A stretch of DNA of 64,000 bases from Rhodospirillaceae bacterium (GTDB lineage Bacteria > Pseudomonadota > Alphaproteobacteria > Dongiales > Dongiaceae): the NCBI GenBank assembly GCA_016712715.1, contig JADJQM010000002.1, positions 310,001 through 374,000 of the forward strand, in the 5' to 3' direction. The notes under the pieces are model-generated. The model did not search any database. It was not told where the DNA came from and saw only the letters and a list, made by a program, of their open reading frames with translations. A program made the position numbers and the translations under genes. Below are positions 44,852-53,069 of the stretch, piece after piece (position 1 is the stretch's first letter; each line of letters begins with the position of its first letter).

Positions 44852-46639
44852 TCACTCGCAGGTAATGCGGTCGAACACCTTGCATTTGTTCCGGGCGCAG
44901 AAGCGGCCGTCCATGGTCTCGGCCTTGCCCTTGCGCTGTTCGGTGGCGTAATTGCCGGCCGCGGCGAAGCCTTGGGCCTGGCAGAAGGCGGTGGCGATGC
45001 CGCGGGCATCGGATTTGCCGCAATCGTCCCCATCCAGTTCCGTACAGGCGAAGAGCCGATTGCCGGCCGTTGTGAGCGGCGGGTCGAATTTCTGCGCCGC
45101 ATTCTGGGTCGGGGTCGGCTTGGGCGAGAGCGTCGGGGCGCCCGGTTCGGGTGCCAGGATCGGCGCGCCGGGATCGGCCAGGTCCGGTGCGGCGCTGCGC
45201 CCGGTCGGTGGCGGGAAGACGAAGAGGATGTTGGATGCCATGGCATAGACATGGCCAAAGGGGCCGATGACCGGCGTGAAGGTGCCACCGCCCATCCAGA
45301 AGATCTCGGCCTGCTTTTCCAGGCTGCCCGCGTCGTAGGTGAGGAAGGAACCCGCGGTCGAGACGAAGAGATGGTTGCGCGAGGCCGCGGCCGGGACGAT
45401 CGACTCTCCCGGCAGCGTCACGTTTCGCGTCACGGCCGCGCCGCTGCCGCTGCCGCCACCGATGACCGCCATCTGGAGGTGATTGCCGACAATGACGATG
45501 CGGCCGTCGGGAAGGCGCGTCGGCACCGCCACCGAGGCCGGCACCCGCAGCGCCGTTCTTGCATTCATGTTCGGCCCGGCGAAGAGCAGCTTGGCATCCG
45601 ACTTCTCGTTGTTCGAGGTGACGATCGCGGTGTGGCCGTCGGCCGTCACCATCGGCGGCGAGAGCAGCAGGCGGCCGCCATTTCTTACGCGGAAGATCTC
45701 GTTGAAACGGCTACTGGTGAAGGTGAAGCCGATGAGATCGTGGAACTGGTTCGACATCAGGATGAAGGGCGTGCCGGCGCCAGGGAAATTGAACACGGCC
45801 ACCCCCGGATGCGGCACCCGCACATCGGCGGGCAGGCGCGTTGCCGGGTCCGCGACATAATCATCGCCGCTGGGGTTGAAGTCCGGCGCCAGCCAGCAGC
45901 TCAAGCCCACGGGCGGGATATAGCACCAGGGCGAGATGCCGCTGCCGCCGCTCACACGGTTGACCTCCTCGAAGACGAAGGTGTCGTCGAGCACTGCGCC
46001 GTTCCGGCCGATGGCGAGCAGGCGCACGTCATAACCGTAAGGGTCGGGATGATAGACCGGCACCATGATCACTTCGGCACCATTGGCGCGCCAGATATTG
46101 GGCGGCGCGCTGGTGGTGGGGCCGAGGCTGGTCGGGTGTGTCGGAAACGGCGTCTGCCAGGCGAGGTCGCCCGCCGCAGTGAACTTGAACAAGGTCGCGT
46201 TGTGGCGCACCAAGGGCGGGTCCACCAGATCGTTGCGCACGGTGCGGGTGCCGATGACGTAGATGGCACCTTCGGAATCGACCACAGGCGAGGCGAGGAT
46301 GGCGTGGCCGGCAGTGATGTTGCGCGACCATAGGCGCGTGCCGTCGGGCTGGAAGGCCATCACCTGGCCCTGTTGGTTGCCGAGATAAAGTGTGCCGTCG
46401 GCGGCGGTGACGGCACCGGCGCCCGGTGCGAAGGTGCCGATGCCGCTGACATTGGCGGGCCGCGCCGCCGGCGCCGTCTCGACATCGGCAAAGCCGCTGT
46501 TGGGGCCATCGGCATGGGGTCGTTCCCGGGCGGTGGCGGGCATGTTGAGGGCGGCCGCTAACAGGACGGGGGCAAGCAAGGCTGCAGCGATGGTGTCTTG
46601 AAATCGGATCGGCCGCGGTCGCACAGATCGGAAAAGCAT
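44852..46639 (-). CDS. Secreted beta-propeller (PQQ-like repeat) protein
   Basis: The 595-residue protein begins with a basic signal region (MLFRSVRPRPIRFQD) and a hydrophobic stretch ending at about residue 40. A propeller follows with PQQ-like blades such as GTLYLGNQQGQVMAFQPDGT and AIYVIGTRTV. A proline-rich linker (about 490-520) precedes a C-terminal domain with six cysteines (CTELDGDDC, FCQAQG, FCARNKCKVF, ITCE) that probably form disulphides. The ATG at 46639 has GGAGG upstream. The role is unknown, perhaps surface binding. It runs opposite to the surrounding glycosyltransferase genes. Confidence 0.75.
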   Translation of the reverse strand: MLFRSVRPRPIRFQDTIAAALLAPVLLAAALNMPATARERPHADGPNSGFADVETAPAARPANVSGIGTFAPGAGAVTAADGTLYLGNQQGQVMAFQPDGTRLWSRNITAGHAILASPVVDSEGAIYVIGTRTVRNDLVDPPLVRHNATLFKFTAAGDLAWQTPFPTHPTSLGPTTSAPPNIWRANGAEVIMVPVYHPDPYGYDVRLLAIGRNGAVLDDTFVFEEVNRVSGGSGISPWCYIPPVGLSCWLAPDFNPSGDDYVADPATRLPADVRVPHPGVAVFNFPGAGTPFILMSNQFHDLIGFTFTSSRFNEIFRVRNGGRLLLSPPMVTADGHTAIVTSNNEKSDAKLLFAGPNMNARTALRVPASVAVPTRLPDGRIVIVGNHLQMAVIGGGSGSGAAVTRNVTLPGESIVPAAASRNHLFVSTAGSFLTYDAGSLEKQAEIFWMGGGTFTPVIGPFGHVYAMASNILFVFPPPTGRSAAPDLADPGAPILAPEPGAPTLSPKPTPTQNAAQKFDPPLTTAGNRLFACTELDGDDCGKSDARGIATAFCQAQGFAAAGNYATEQRKGKAETMDGRFCARNKCKVFDRITCE

Positions 46640-46927
46640 AGAGGCCTCCAGATGCGCAACGCCCCCAACATCATCATACAATGTTTACGTGCCGCGTCCC
46701 AACACATTGCCGTGAAAAACCTGGGTATGTGTGACGGTTGACACAGAGTCATCTCGCGCGGGGTCCTCTCACGCGTCGGACCCTCGGATCGGGCGGCCGC
46801 TATGCTGCAGATCATGCATGCCGACCCTGGGCAATTCACGGGCACCTCGGCGGGGGATTGACGTCGGCGGGGTTCCGCCGCCACTTTTATCTTTACCCGC
46901 CGCTGTTCGCCCGGCACCATCCGGCCC

Positions 46928-48073
46928 ATGAAAATCGCCTTCTACGCTCCCCTGAAAGCACCCGACCATCCCGATCCCTCCGGCGACCGGACGGTGGCGC
47001 GGCTGTTGCTGCTGGCGCTGAAGCGGGCTGGGGCCGAACCCGTGGTGGCGAGCCGGTTCCGGGCGCGGCTTTCGGGCGACAGCGAGGCGGAACAACGGCG
47101 CATGGCGGCCAAAGGTCATGCGACCGCCGACAAGCTCATCGCCAAATACAAGAAGCTGCCGGCGGCCAAGCGCCCCAAGGCCTGGTTCACCTATCATCTC
47201 TATTACAAGGCGGTCGACTGGATCGGGCCGCGCGTGGCGGCAGCCCTCGATATTCCCTATCTGGTCGCCGAGGCCAGCCATGCGCCCAAGCGCGCCACCG
47301 GCCCTTTTGCCTTCTCCCATGCGGCGGCCGAAGCGGCCATCAAACAGGCGGCGACGATTTTCTGCCTCAATCCCGCCGACAAGGAATGTCTTTCCGGCAT
47401 CGTGAAGGCGAAACGCCTCATCGACCTGCCGCCCTTTCTCGATATCGCGGCCTTCATCGGCCATCATGACGCGCGGGGACCCGACCGGGCCTTGGGCCGG
47501 TTGAAGCTCTCGCAGCATTACCAGCTCGATCCCGACATGCCGTGGCTGCTCGCCGTGGCGATGATGCGCAAGGGCGACAAGCTCGCCTCCTACCAGGCGC
47601 TGGCCGAGGCGCTGCGCCATGTGACGCGGGCCTATCAACTGCTCATCGTCGGCGACGGGCCGGCGCGGGACGCGGTCGAACATGCGTTTGAGCCGATCCG
47701 GAAGCGCGTCGCCTGGCTGGGGCTGAAGCCGGCACCGGAACTGCCCGAGATCTATGCCAGCGCCGATCTCTTCGTCTGGCCGGCGATCAACGAGGCCTTC
47801 GGCATGGCGCTCCTCGAGGCGCAGGCCTGCGGCACGCCGGTCATCGCCGGCGCGTCCGGCGGCGTGCCGGCCATCATCGCCGATGGCGAGACCGGCTGGC
47901 TGTCGCCGCCCGGCGACACCGCGGCCTTCGCAGCGGATGTGGATTTTGCGCTGGAGCGCGACCTGGTGCCGGTGCGCATGGCAGCCCGCGCCCATGCCCT
48001 GCAATCCCACGACATCGGTGCGGCGGCGGCGACCCTGAAGAAAGCGTTGGACAAGGTCCAGCACGCATCATGA
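46928..48073 (+). CDS. Family 4 glycosyltransferase
   Basis: The 381-residue GT-B enzyme opens MKIAFYAPLKAPDHPDPSGD. It has the retaining-type donor site EAFGMALLEAQACGTPVIAG (the paired glutamates of the EX7E motif) and GGVPAIIADGETGWL. It overlaps the following phosphatase gene by four bases and starts the second block of the glycan operon, 46928-50637. The sugar and acceptor are not evident. Confidence 0.87.
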   Translation: MKIAFYAPLKAPDHPDPSGDRTVARLLLLALKRAGAEPVVASRFRARLSGDSEAEQRRMAAKGHATADKLIAKYKKLPAAKRPKAWFTYHLYYKAVDWIGPRVAAALDIPYLVAEASHAPKRATGPFAFSHAAAEAAIKQAATIFCLNPADKECLSGIVKAKRLIDLPPFLDIAAFIGHHDARGPDRALGRLKLSQHYQLDPDMPWLLAVAMMRKGDKLASYQALAEALRHVTRAYQLLIVGDGPARDAVEHAFEPIRKRVAWLGLKPAPELPEIYASADLFVWPAINEAFGMALLEAQACGTPVIAGASGGVPAIIADGETGWLSPPGDTAAFAADVDFALERDLVPVRMAARAHALQSHDIGAAAATLKKALDKVQHAS

Positions 48074-48660
48074 TCCATTGCGCCATCATCCGCCACGCGC
48101 CGACGCAGTGGAATGTCGAGAAACGCCTGCAGGGGCGGACCGATATCGGCCTCGGACCCGAGGGGCGCATCGTCGCCGCGAGCTGGGCGGTGCCGGCGGC
48201 CTGGCAAGAATGGCGCCTGCTGGTGAGCCCGCTGGTGCGTGCGCGGGAGACGGCGGCCATCCTGTTCCCGAACACGGTGCCTGAGATCGAGCCGGATCTC
48301 CGCGAGATGAGCTTCGGCGATTGGGAGGGGCAGTCCCTGGCCGGGCTGCGCGATGCGCCGGGGTCGGATGCCGAGATTCGCGAAGCGCTGGGCCTCGATT
48401 TCCGCGCGCCGAACGGCGAAAGCCCGCGCGAGGTGCAGGACCGCCTTCGGCCCCTGCTACGGCGCATCGCTGAAGGTGGTCGCGACACGGTGCTGGTCAG
48501 CCACAAGGCGGTGCAGCGGGCACTCTATGCGCTGGCCACCGGCTGGCAGATGACGGAGAAGCCGCCGGTGAAGCTGAAGGACGGCCGCGCGCATCTTTTT
48601 CGCGTGAACGGCGACGGCTTGCCGGACGTGGTGGAATTGAACATCGCGCTGGGTGGGTGA
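48070..48660 (+). CDS. Histidine phosphatase family protein
   Basis: The 196-residue protein has the phosphohistidine motif IIRHAPTQWN, the arginine in SPLVRARETAAIL, the acid residue in REMSFGDWEGQ and the second histidine in LVSHKAVQRAL. All four catalytic elements are therefore present. It overlaps its neighbours on both sides by four bases (ATGA). Set between two glycosyltransferases it probably dephosphorylates a sugar phosphate or nucleotide intermediate, though alpha-ribazole or phosphoglycerate activity cannot be excluded. Confidence 0.85.
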   Translation: MIHCAIIRHAPTQWNVEKRLQGRTDIGLGPEGRIVAASWAVPAAWQEWRLLVSPLVRARETAAILFPNTVPEIEPDLREMSFGDWEGQSLAGLRDAPGSDAEIREALGLDFRAPNGESPREVQDRLRPLLRRIAEGGRDTVLVSHKAVQRALYALATGWQMTEKPPVKLKDGRAHLFRVNGDGLPDVVELNIALGG

Positions 48661-49823
48661 TGACAAAGCCCGCGCGCATCGCCCTTTACGTGCAGCATCT
48701 GCTGGGCATCGGGCATCTGCGGCGGGCGGCGGCGCTGGCGCGCGCCCTGGTGCGGGAAGGGGCCGAGGTGCTGGTCCTTTCCGGCGGCGTGCCGGTGGCG
48801 GATGTCGATTTCGGCACCGCGCGCATCCTGCAATTGCCGCCCTGCCTTGCCGCCGATTCGGCCTTTTCGGCGCTGCTCGACGAACAGGGCCGGGTCATCG
48901 ACAGCGATTGGAAGGACAAGCGGCGCGAATTGCTGCTGAAGGAGATGGCGGCCTACCGCCCGGACGTGCTGCTCATCGAGATGTATCCGTTCGGCCGGCG
49001 GCAGTTCCGCTTCGAGCTGTTGCCGCTGCTCTATTGGGCGCAGAACGCAAAGCTCCTGGTGGTGAGCTCGGTGCGCGACATCCTGGTCGACAAGGGGCGC
49101 GACGACCGCGTGCTGGAGGCAGCCGATCTGGTGCGGCGCTATTTCGATTTGGTGCTGGTGCATGGCGATGCGCGGCTGGTGCCGTTCGAGCGCACCTTTC
49201 CGCGCGCGCAATCGATCGCCGACCGGCTGCACTACACCGGGTATGTGGTCGAGGACCTGCCGCCCGACCTTGCCTCAGGTGATCGGGCTGGCGGCGAGGT
49301 GCTGGTCTCGGCCGGCGGTGGTGCCGTGGGCGGGCCGCTCTTCGCAGCGGCCCTGGTGGCGCGGCGTCTCTCCAGCCTCAAGGACCGGCCCTGGCGGTTC
49401 ATCGCCGGGCGCAACCTGCCGGAGGCCGATTTCGCGCTGCTCACCCAGGCGGCGGCGATCGATCCCGGCATCGTGGTCGAACGCTTCCGGGCAGATTTCA
49501 CCAGCCTGCTGGCCAATTGCCATGTCTCGCTGAGCCAGGGCGGCTACAACACGGTGATGGAGATCCTGGCGCTGCGCACACCTTCGGTGATCGTGCCCTT
49601 CGCCGAGGGCCAGGAGAGCGAGCAAGGCCTGCGCGCGACCTTGCTGGCCGAACGCGGGGCCCTTGATGTGCTCGATGCGGAAAATCTCGATCCCGCCTTG
49701 CTGGCGGCGACCCTGTCGCGCCGGGCGCGGCAGGGGGCGCTGGAGATCGAGCTCAATCTCGACGGGGCGCGGCAATCGGCGAAGATCCTGCTGGGGGCGC
49801 GGGCGGCGCGGGCGCATGTCTGA
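48657..49823 (+). CDS. Glycosyltransferase, GT-B fold (MurG/GT28-like)
   Basis: The 388-residue protein opens ARIALYVQHLLGIGHLRRAA and has VLVSAGGGAVGGPLF and SLSQGGYNTVMEILALRTP in the donor half. It has the same motif set as the enzyme at 41485. It overlaps the phosphatase upstream by four bases and the deacetylase-like gene downstream by eight. With two family members in one locus, each probably adds a different residue to the same glycan or lipid. Confidence 0.85.
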   Translation: MMTKPARIALYVQHLLGIGHLRRAAALARALVREGAEVLVLSGGVPVADVDFGTARILQLPPCLAADSAFSALLDEQGRVIDSDWKDKRRELLLKEMAAYRPDVLLIEMYPFGRRQFRFELLPLLYWAQNAKLLVVSSVRDILVDKGRDDRVLEAADLVRRYFDLVLVHGDARLVPFERTFPRAQSIADRLHYTGYVVEDLPPDLASGDRAGGEVLVSAGGGAVGGPLFAAALVARRLSSLKDRPWRFIAGRNLPEADFALLTQAAAIDPGIVVERFRADFTSLLANCHVSLSQGGYNTVMEILALRTPSVIVPFAEGQESEQGLRATLLAERGALDVLDAENLDPALLAATLSRRARQGALEIELNLDGARQSAKILLGARAARAHV

Positions 49824-50637
49824 GCGCCTGCCTGTGGCCGCCGCGGATTGGAGCGACCTTGCCCGCGAGATCGACCTGTGGACTGCCGCCGGCCGCACGC
49901 CCACCTTGTGGTGGCGCGACGACGATGCGGTGGCGGCGACCCCGGCCCTTGCCGATTTGCGCAAGGTGGCAAGGGTGCCGCTGGCGCTGGCGGTCATCCC
50001 GGCCGCACCCGATCGTCCCTTGCAGCAGAGCCTGGCCGATTTTCTCGGCACCTGGCCGGCCGCTGTCGTGCTGCAGCACGGCGTCACCCATCAGAGTCAC
50101 GCGCTCCCCGGGGCCAAGAACAGCGAGTTTCCGGCCAGCCGGGACCTCGCCGCGCGGCTGAGCGGGCTGGAATCGGGCATGTCCCGGTTGCAGAACATGC
50201 TCGGAGCACAATTTATACCCGTCCTGACGCCGCCCTGGAACCGGATTGCCGATGATCTGCTGCCCCATCTTGCCGGATTGGGCTATCGCGGCATCAGCCG
50301 GTTCGGCGAACCGCCCTGGCGCCCTGGCGCCCCTCTGGCGCCCCTCATCGAGGTCAATACCGAGGTCGATGTGATCGATTGGCGCGGCAGCCGGGGCTTT
50401 GTCGGCGAAGGGGCGGCGCTCGGGCGGCTGGTGGGGCATCTCGCGGCCCGCCGCCTCAAGGTGGCCGAGCCCGATCTGCCGACCGGCATTCTCACCCATC
50501 ACCTTGTTCATGATACCGCCACTTGGCGATTTCTCGAGAACCTGCAAGATTGGCTCGCCAAGCGGGGGGCTGCACATCTGTTTGTGCTACCCTCCCTGCT
50601 CTGGCCCGAAGACGGGCCATCGCCAGGGCGCGGTTGA
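49816..50637 (+). CDS. Polysaccharide-deacetylase-like protein
   Basis: The 273-residue protein has the NodB-type metal elements in shortened form: LWWRDDDAVAATPAL (Asp pair) and VLQHGVTHQSHA (His-x3-His). ILTPPWN-like VLTPPWNRIA and ILTHHLVHD follow at the positions of later catalytic motifs. There is no signal peptide, so it would act in the cytoplasm on a glycan precursor. The ATG at 49816 overlaps the glycosyltransferase end. It closes the tightly overlapping block that starts at 46928. Confidence 0.8.
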   Translation: MSERLPVAAADWSDLAREIDLWTAAGRTPTLWWRDDDAVAATPALADLRKVARVPLALAVIPAAPDRPLQQSLADFLGTWPAAVVLQHGVTHQSHALPGAKNSEFPASRDLAARLSGLESGMSRLQNMLGAQFIPVLTPPWNRIADDLLPHLAGLGYRGISRFGEPPWRPGAPLAPLIEVNTEVDVIDWRGSRGFVGEGAALGRLVGHLAARRLKVAEPDLPTGILTHHLVHDTATWRFLENLQDWLAKRGAAHLFVLPSLLWPEDGPSPGRG

Positions 50638-50676
50638 CGTCAGGTTTCAGTGTCAGGTTTCGGGGATTGGGTTTGC

Positions 50677-51168
50677 ATGCTTGAGTTTCGGTATCCGCTG
50701 TCGGTTCTGGTCAAGGATTATCTGCTGGGGGTGCTGGGCCTCGCCGTTTCCGCCCAGATCCTGTCCACCACGGAAACCGGCTCCGGCCTGTTCTGGTTCT
50801 TCATCGCCCTCACGGTCTTCTTCCTGATCGTCACCGCCAATGCCGCGAACCGGCATGTGACGCGCATCACAGTCAGCGAAGATGGCATCGCGTCGGGCCC
50901 CTGGATGCGCCGATTCATCGCCTGGAACGACCTCAAAGGGTTGAGTTTGCGGTTCTACGCGGTAAGGTCGGTGCTGGGGCGAAACAAGGGGGGCTGGATG
51001 ACGTTGAAGCTGAAATCGGGGCAGGGCAGCATCACCGTCGATTCCGACCTGCCGCATTTCCAGAGCCTGGTGACCAAGGCCGCCCTCATGGCCAAGGAAA
51101 ACGGCGTGCTGGTCGACGCCTATACCGCCCATAATCTCCTCTCGCTGGGCATCGAGGTGCCGGCATGA
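50677..51168 (+). CDS. Small membrane protein of unknown function
   Basis: The 163-residue protein has two membrane helices near its N-terminus (about 10-30 and 36-55). A cytoplasmic domain of about 100 residues follows with a beta-rich pattern (HVTRITVSEDGIASGPWMRRF and WMTLKLKSGQGSITVDS), which looks like a PH-type domain found in many small bacterial membrane proteins. Its stop overlaps the start of the peptide transporter ATPase by four bases. A GTG at 50650 would add nine residues. The function is unknown. Confidence 0.65.
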   Translation: MLEFRYPLSVLVKDYLLGVLGLAVSAQILSTTETGSGLFWFFIALTVFFLIVTANAANRHVTRITVSEDGIASGPWMRRFIAWNDLKGLSLRFYAVRSVLGRNKGGWMTLKLKSGQGSITVDSDLPHFQSLVTKAALMAKENGVLVDAYTAHNLLSLGIEVPA

Positions 51169-53069
51169 CCGACCTTCTCACGGTCCGCAACCTCGCCGTC
51201 GATTTCGCCCTCGAAGGCGGCTCGATCCAGGCGCTGCGCGGCGTCTCGTTCCGGGTCCCGGCCGGCAAGACCGTGGCCCTGGTGGGCGAATCCGGTTCCG
51301 GCAAATCGGTCTGCGCCCAGGCCATCATGGGCCTGCTGCCGAAATCGGCGACCATCCGCTCGGGCGAGATCCTGTTCGACCGGCGTGCCGGCCATGGCGG
51401 CGATTGGGGCACCCAGGGCGGCATCATCGACATCGCCAAGCTCGACCGCGACGGCCCGGCCATGCGCTCGATCCGCGGCGGCGCCATTTCGATCATCTTC
51501 CAGGAGCCGATGACCTCGCTCTCCCCGGTCCACACGATCGGCGACCAGATCTGCGAGGCGCTGCACCTCCATTCCAAACTGTCCGAGGCCGAGGGGCGCA
51601 ACCGCGTCACCGACATGCTGCGCGCGGTGGGCTTCCCGGACCCGGAACGCGCGCTCAAGATCTATCCGTTCGAGCTTTCCGGCGGGTTGCGGCAGCGGGC
51701 GATGATCGCCATGGCGCTGGTCTGCAAACCGGCTTTGCTCATCGCCGACGAACCGACCACCGCGCTCGACGTCACCATCCAGGCGCAGATCCTGAAGCTG
51801 ATGGCCGACCTCCAGACCGAGCTCGGCATGGCCATGCTGATGATCACCCATGATCTGGGCGTCGTCGCCAACGTGGCCGACGAAGTCGTGGTCATGTATC
51901 AGGGCGAGGTGATGGAAGCGGGCGCGGTCGAGGATATCTTCCGGGCGCCGGAACATCCCTATCTCAAGGCCCTCCTCCATGCCGTGCCGCGCTTCGGCAT
52001 GAGCCGCGAGGAACGCCTGGTGCCGATCCGCGAGATCAAGAGCGAGGCCGGACCGCTGTTTGCCGAAAAGCAGGCCTGGCCGCAGGGCGCCGATGAAGCC
52101 GGGCCGCTGCTCAGCGTCAACAATGTCTCGAAGGGCTTCACCATCCGCAAGAGCGGCCTGTGGTCGATGAAGGCGCAGAAATCCGTGATGGCGGTGTCCG
52201 ATGTCAGCTTCGAGGTGCAGCGCGGCGAGTGCCTGGGGCTGGTCGGCGAATCCGGCTGCGGCAAGACGACCCTCTCCAAGATCATCATGAAGGCGATCTC
52301 GCCCGATACCGGCGAGATCCGCTACAACGACCGCGGCCGCCAGATCGACGTGCGCAGCATGGGCGGCAACGACCTCGCGGAATACCGCAAGCGCGTGCAG
52401 TTCGTGTTCCAGGATCCGTTCGGATCGCTGAACCCGCGCATGACCGTCTACGACATCATCAGCGAGCCGCTGGTGATCCACAATGTAGGGACGCCCGAAA
52501 CGCGCAAGGAGATGGTGAAGGAGCTGATGGCGCTGGTGGGGCTTGATATCCGGCACCTGCGGCGCTACCCGCACAGCTTCTCCGGCGGCCAGCGGCAGCG
52601 CATCGGCATTGCGCGGGCACTGGCACTGCGGCCCGATCTCATCATCTGCGACGAGCCGGTCTCGGCGCTCGATGTCTCGATCCAGGCGCAGATCCTCAAT
52701 CTGCTGCGCGACCTCAAGGACAAGCTGGGCCTCACCTATATCTTCATCTCGCACAATCTGGCCGTGGTCGATTATGTCGCCGACCGCATCATGGTGATGT
52801 GCGCCGGCCGTGTGGTCGAACTGGCGCCGACCAAGGAATTGTTCCGCAACCCGGTCCATCCCTATACCAAGGCGTTGCTGGCGGCGGTGCCCAACCCGTC
52901 GCTCGACAATCCGCTCGATTTCAACAAGGTGATGGAAGACAAGACCTCTTTGCCATCAGCCTGGGCCGCCCCCTTCACCATCGATGCCGACAACCAGCCG
53001 ACGCTGGTCGATATCGGCAACGGCCATTGGGTCCGCGCCGGGCTTTCGATCCGGAGCATCGCAGCATGA
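51165..53069 (+). CDS. Peptide-type ABC transporter, fused double ATP-binding protein
   Basis: The 634-residue protein carries two complete nucleotide-binding domains (DppD-DppF or YejF style). The first has GESGSGKSV, LSGGLRQRAMIAMAL and LLIADEPTTALD. The second, from about residue 320, has GESGCGKTT, FSGGQRQRIGIARAL and LIICDEPVSALD. Each is followed by the oligopeptide-family C-terminal extension (HPYLKALLHAVP and HPYTKALLAAVP). Here the ATPase gene comes first in the operon, overlapping the binding-protein gene by four bases. Confidence 0.92.
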   Translation: MTDLLTVRNLAVDFALEGGSIQALRGVSFRVPAGKTVALVGESGSGKSVCAQAIMGLLPKSATIRSGEILFDRRAGHGGDWGTQGGIIDIAKLDRDGPAMRSIRGGAISIIFQEPMTSLSPVHTIGDQICEALHLHSKLSEAEGRNRVTDMLRAVGFPDPERALKIYPFELSGGLRQRAMIAMALVCKPALLIADEPTTALDVTIQAQILKLMADLQTELGMAMLMITHDLGVVANVADEVVVMYQGEVMEAGAVEDIFRAPEHPYLKALLHAVPRFGMSREERLVPIREIKSEAGPLFAEKQAWPQGADEAGPLLSVNNVSKGFTIRKSGLWSMKAQKSVMAVSDVSFEVQRGECLGLVGESGCGKTTLSKIIMKAISPDTGEIRYNDRGRQIDVRSMGGNDLAEYRKRVQFVFQDPFGSLNPRMTVYDIISEPLVIHNVGTPETRKEMVKELMALVGLDIRHLRRYPHSFSGGQRQRIGIARALALRPDLIICDEPVSALDVSIQAQILNLLRDLKDKLGLTYIFISHNLAVVDYVADRIMVMCAGRVVELAPTKELFRNPVHPYTKALLAAVPNPSLDNPLDFNKVMEDKTSLPSAWAAPFTIDADNQPTLVDIGNGHWVRAGLSIRSIAA

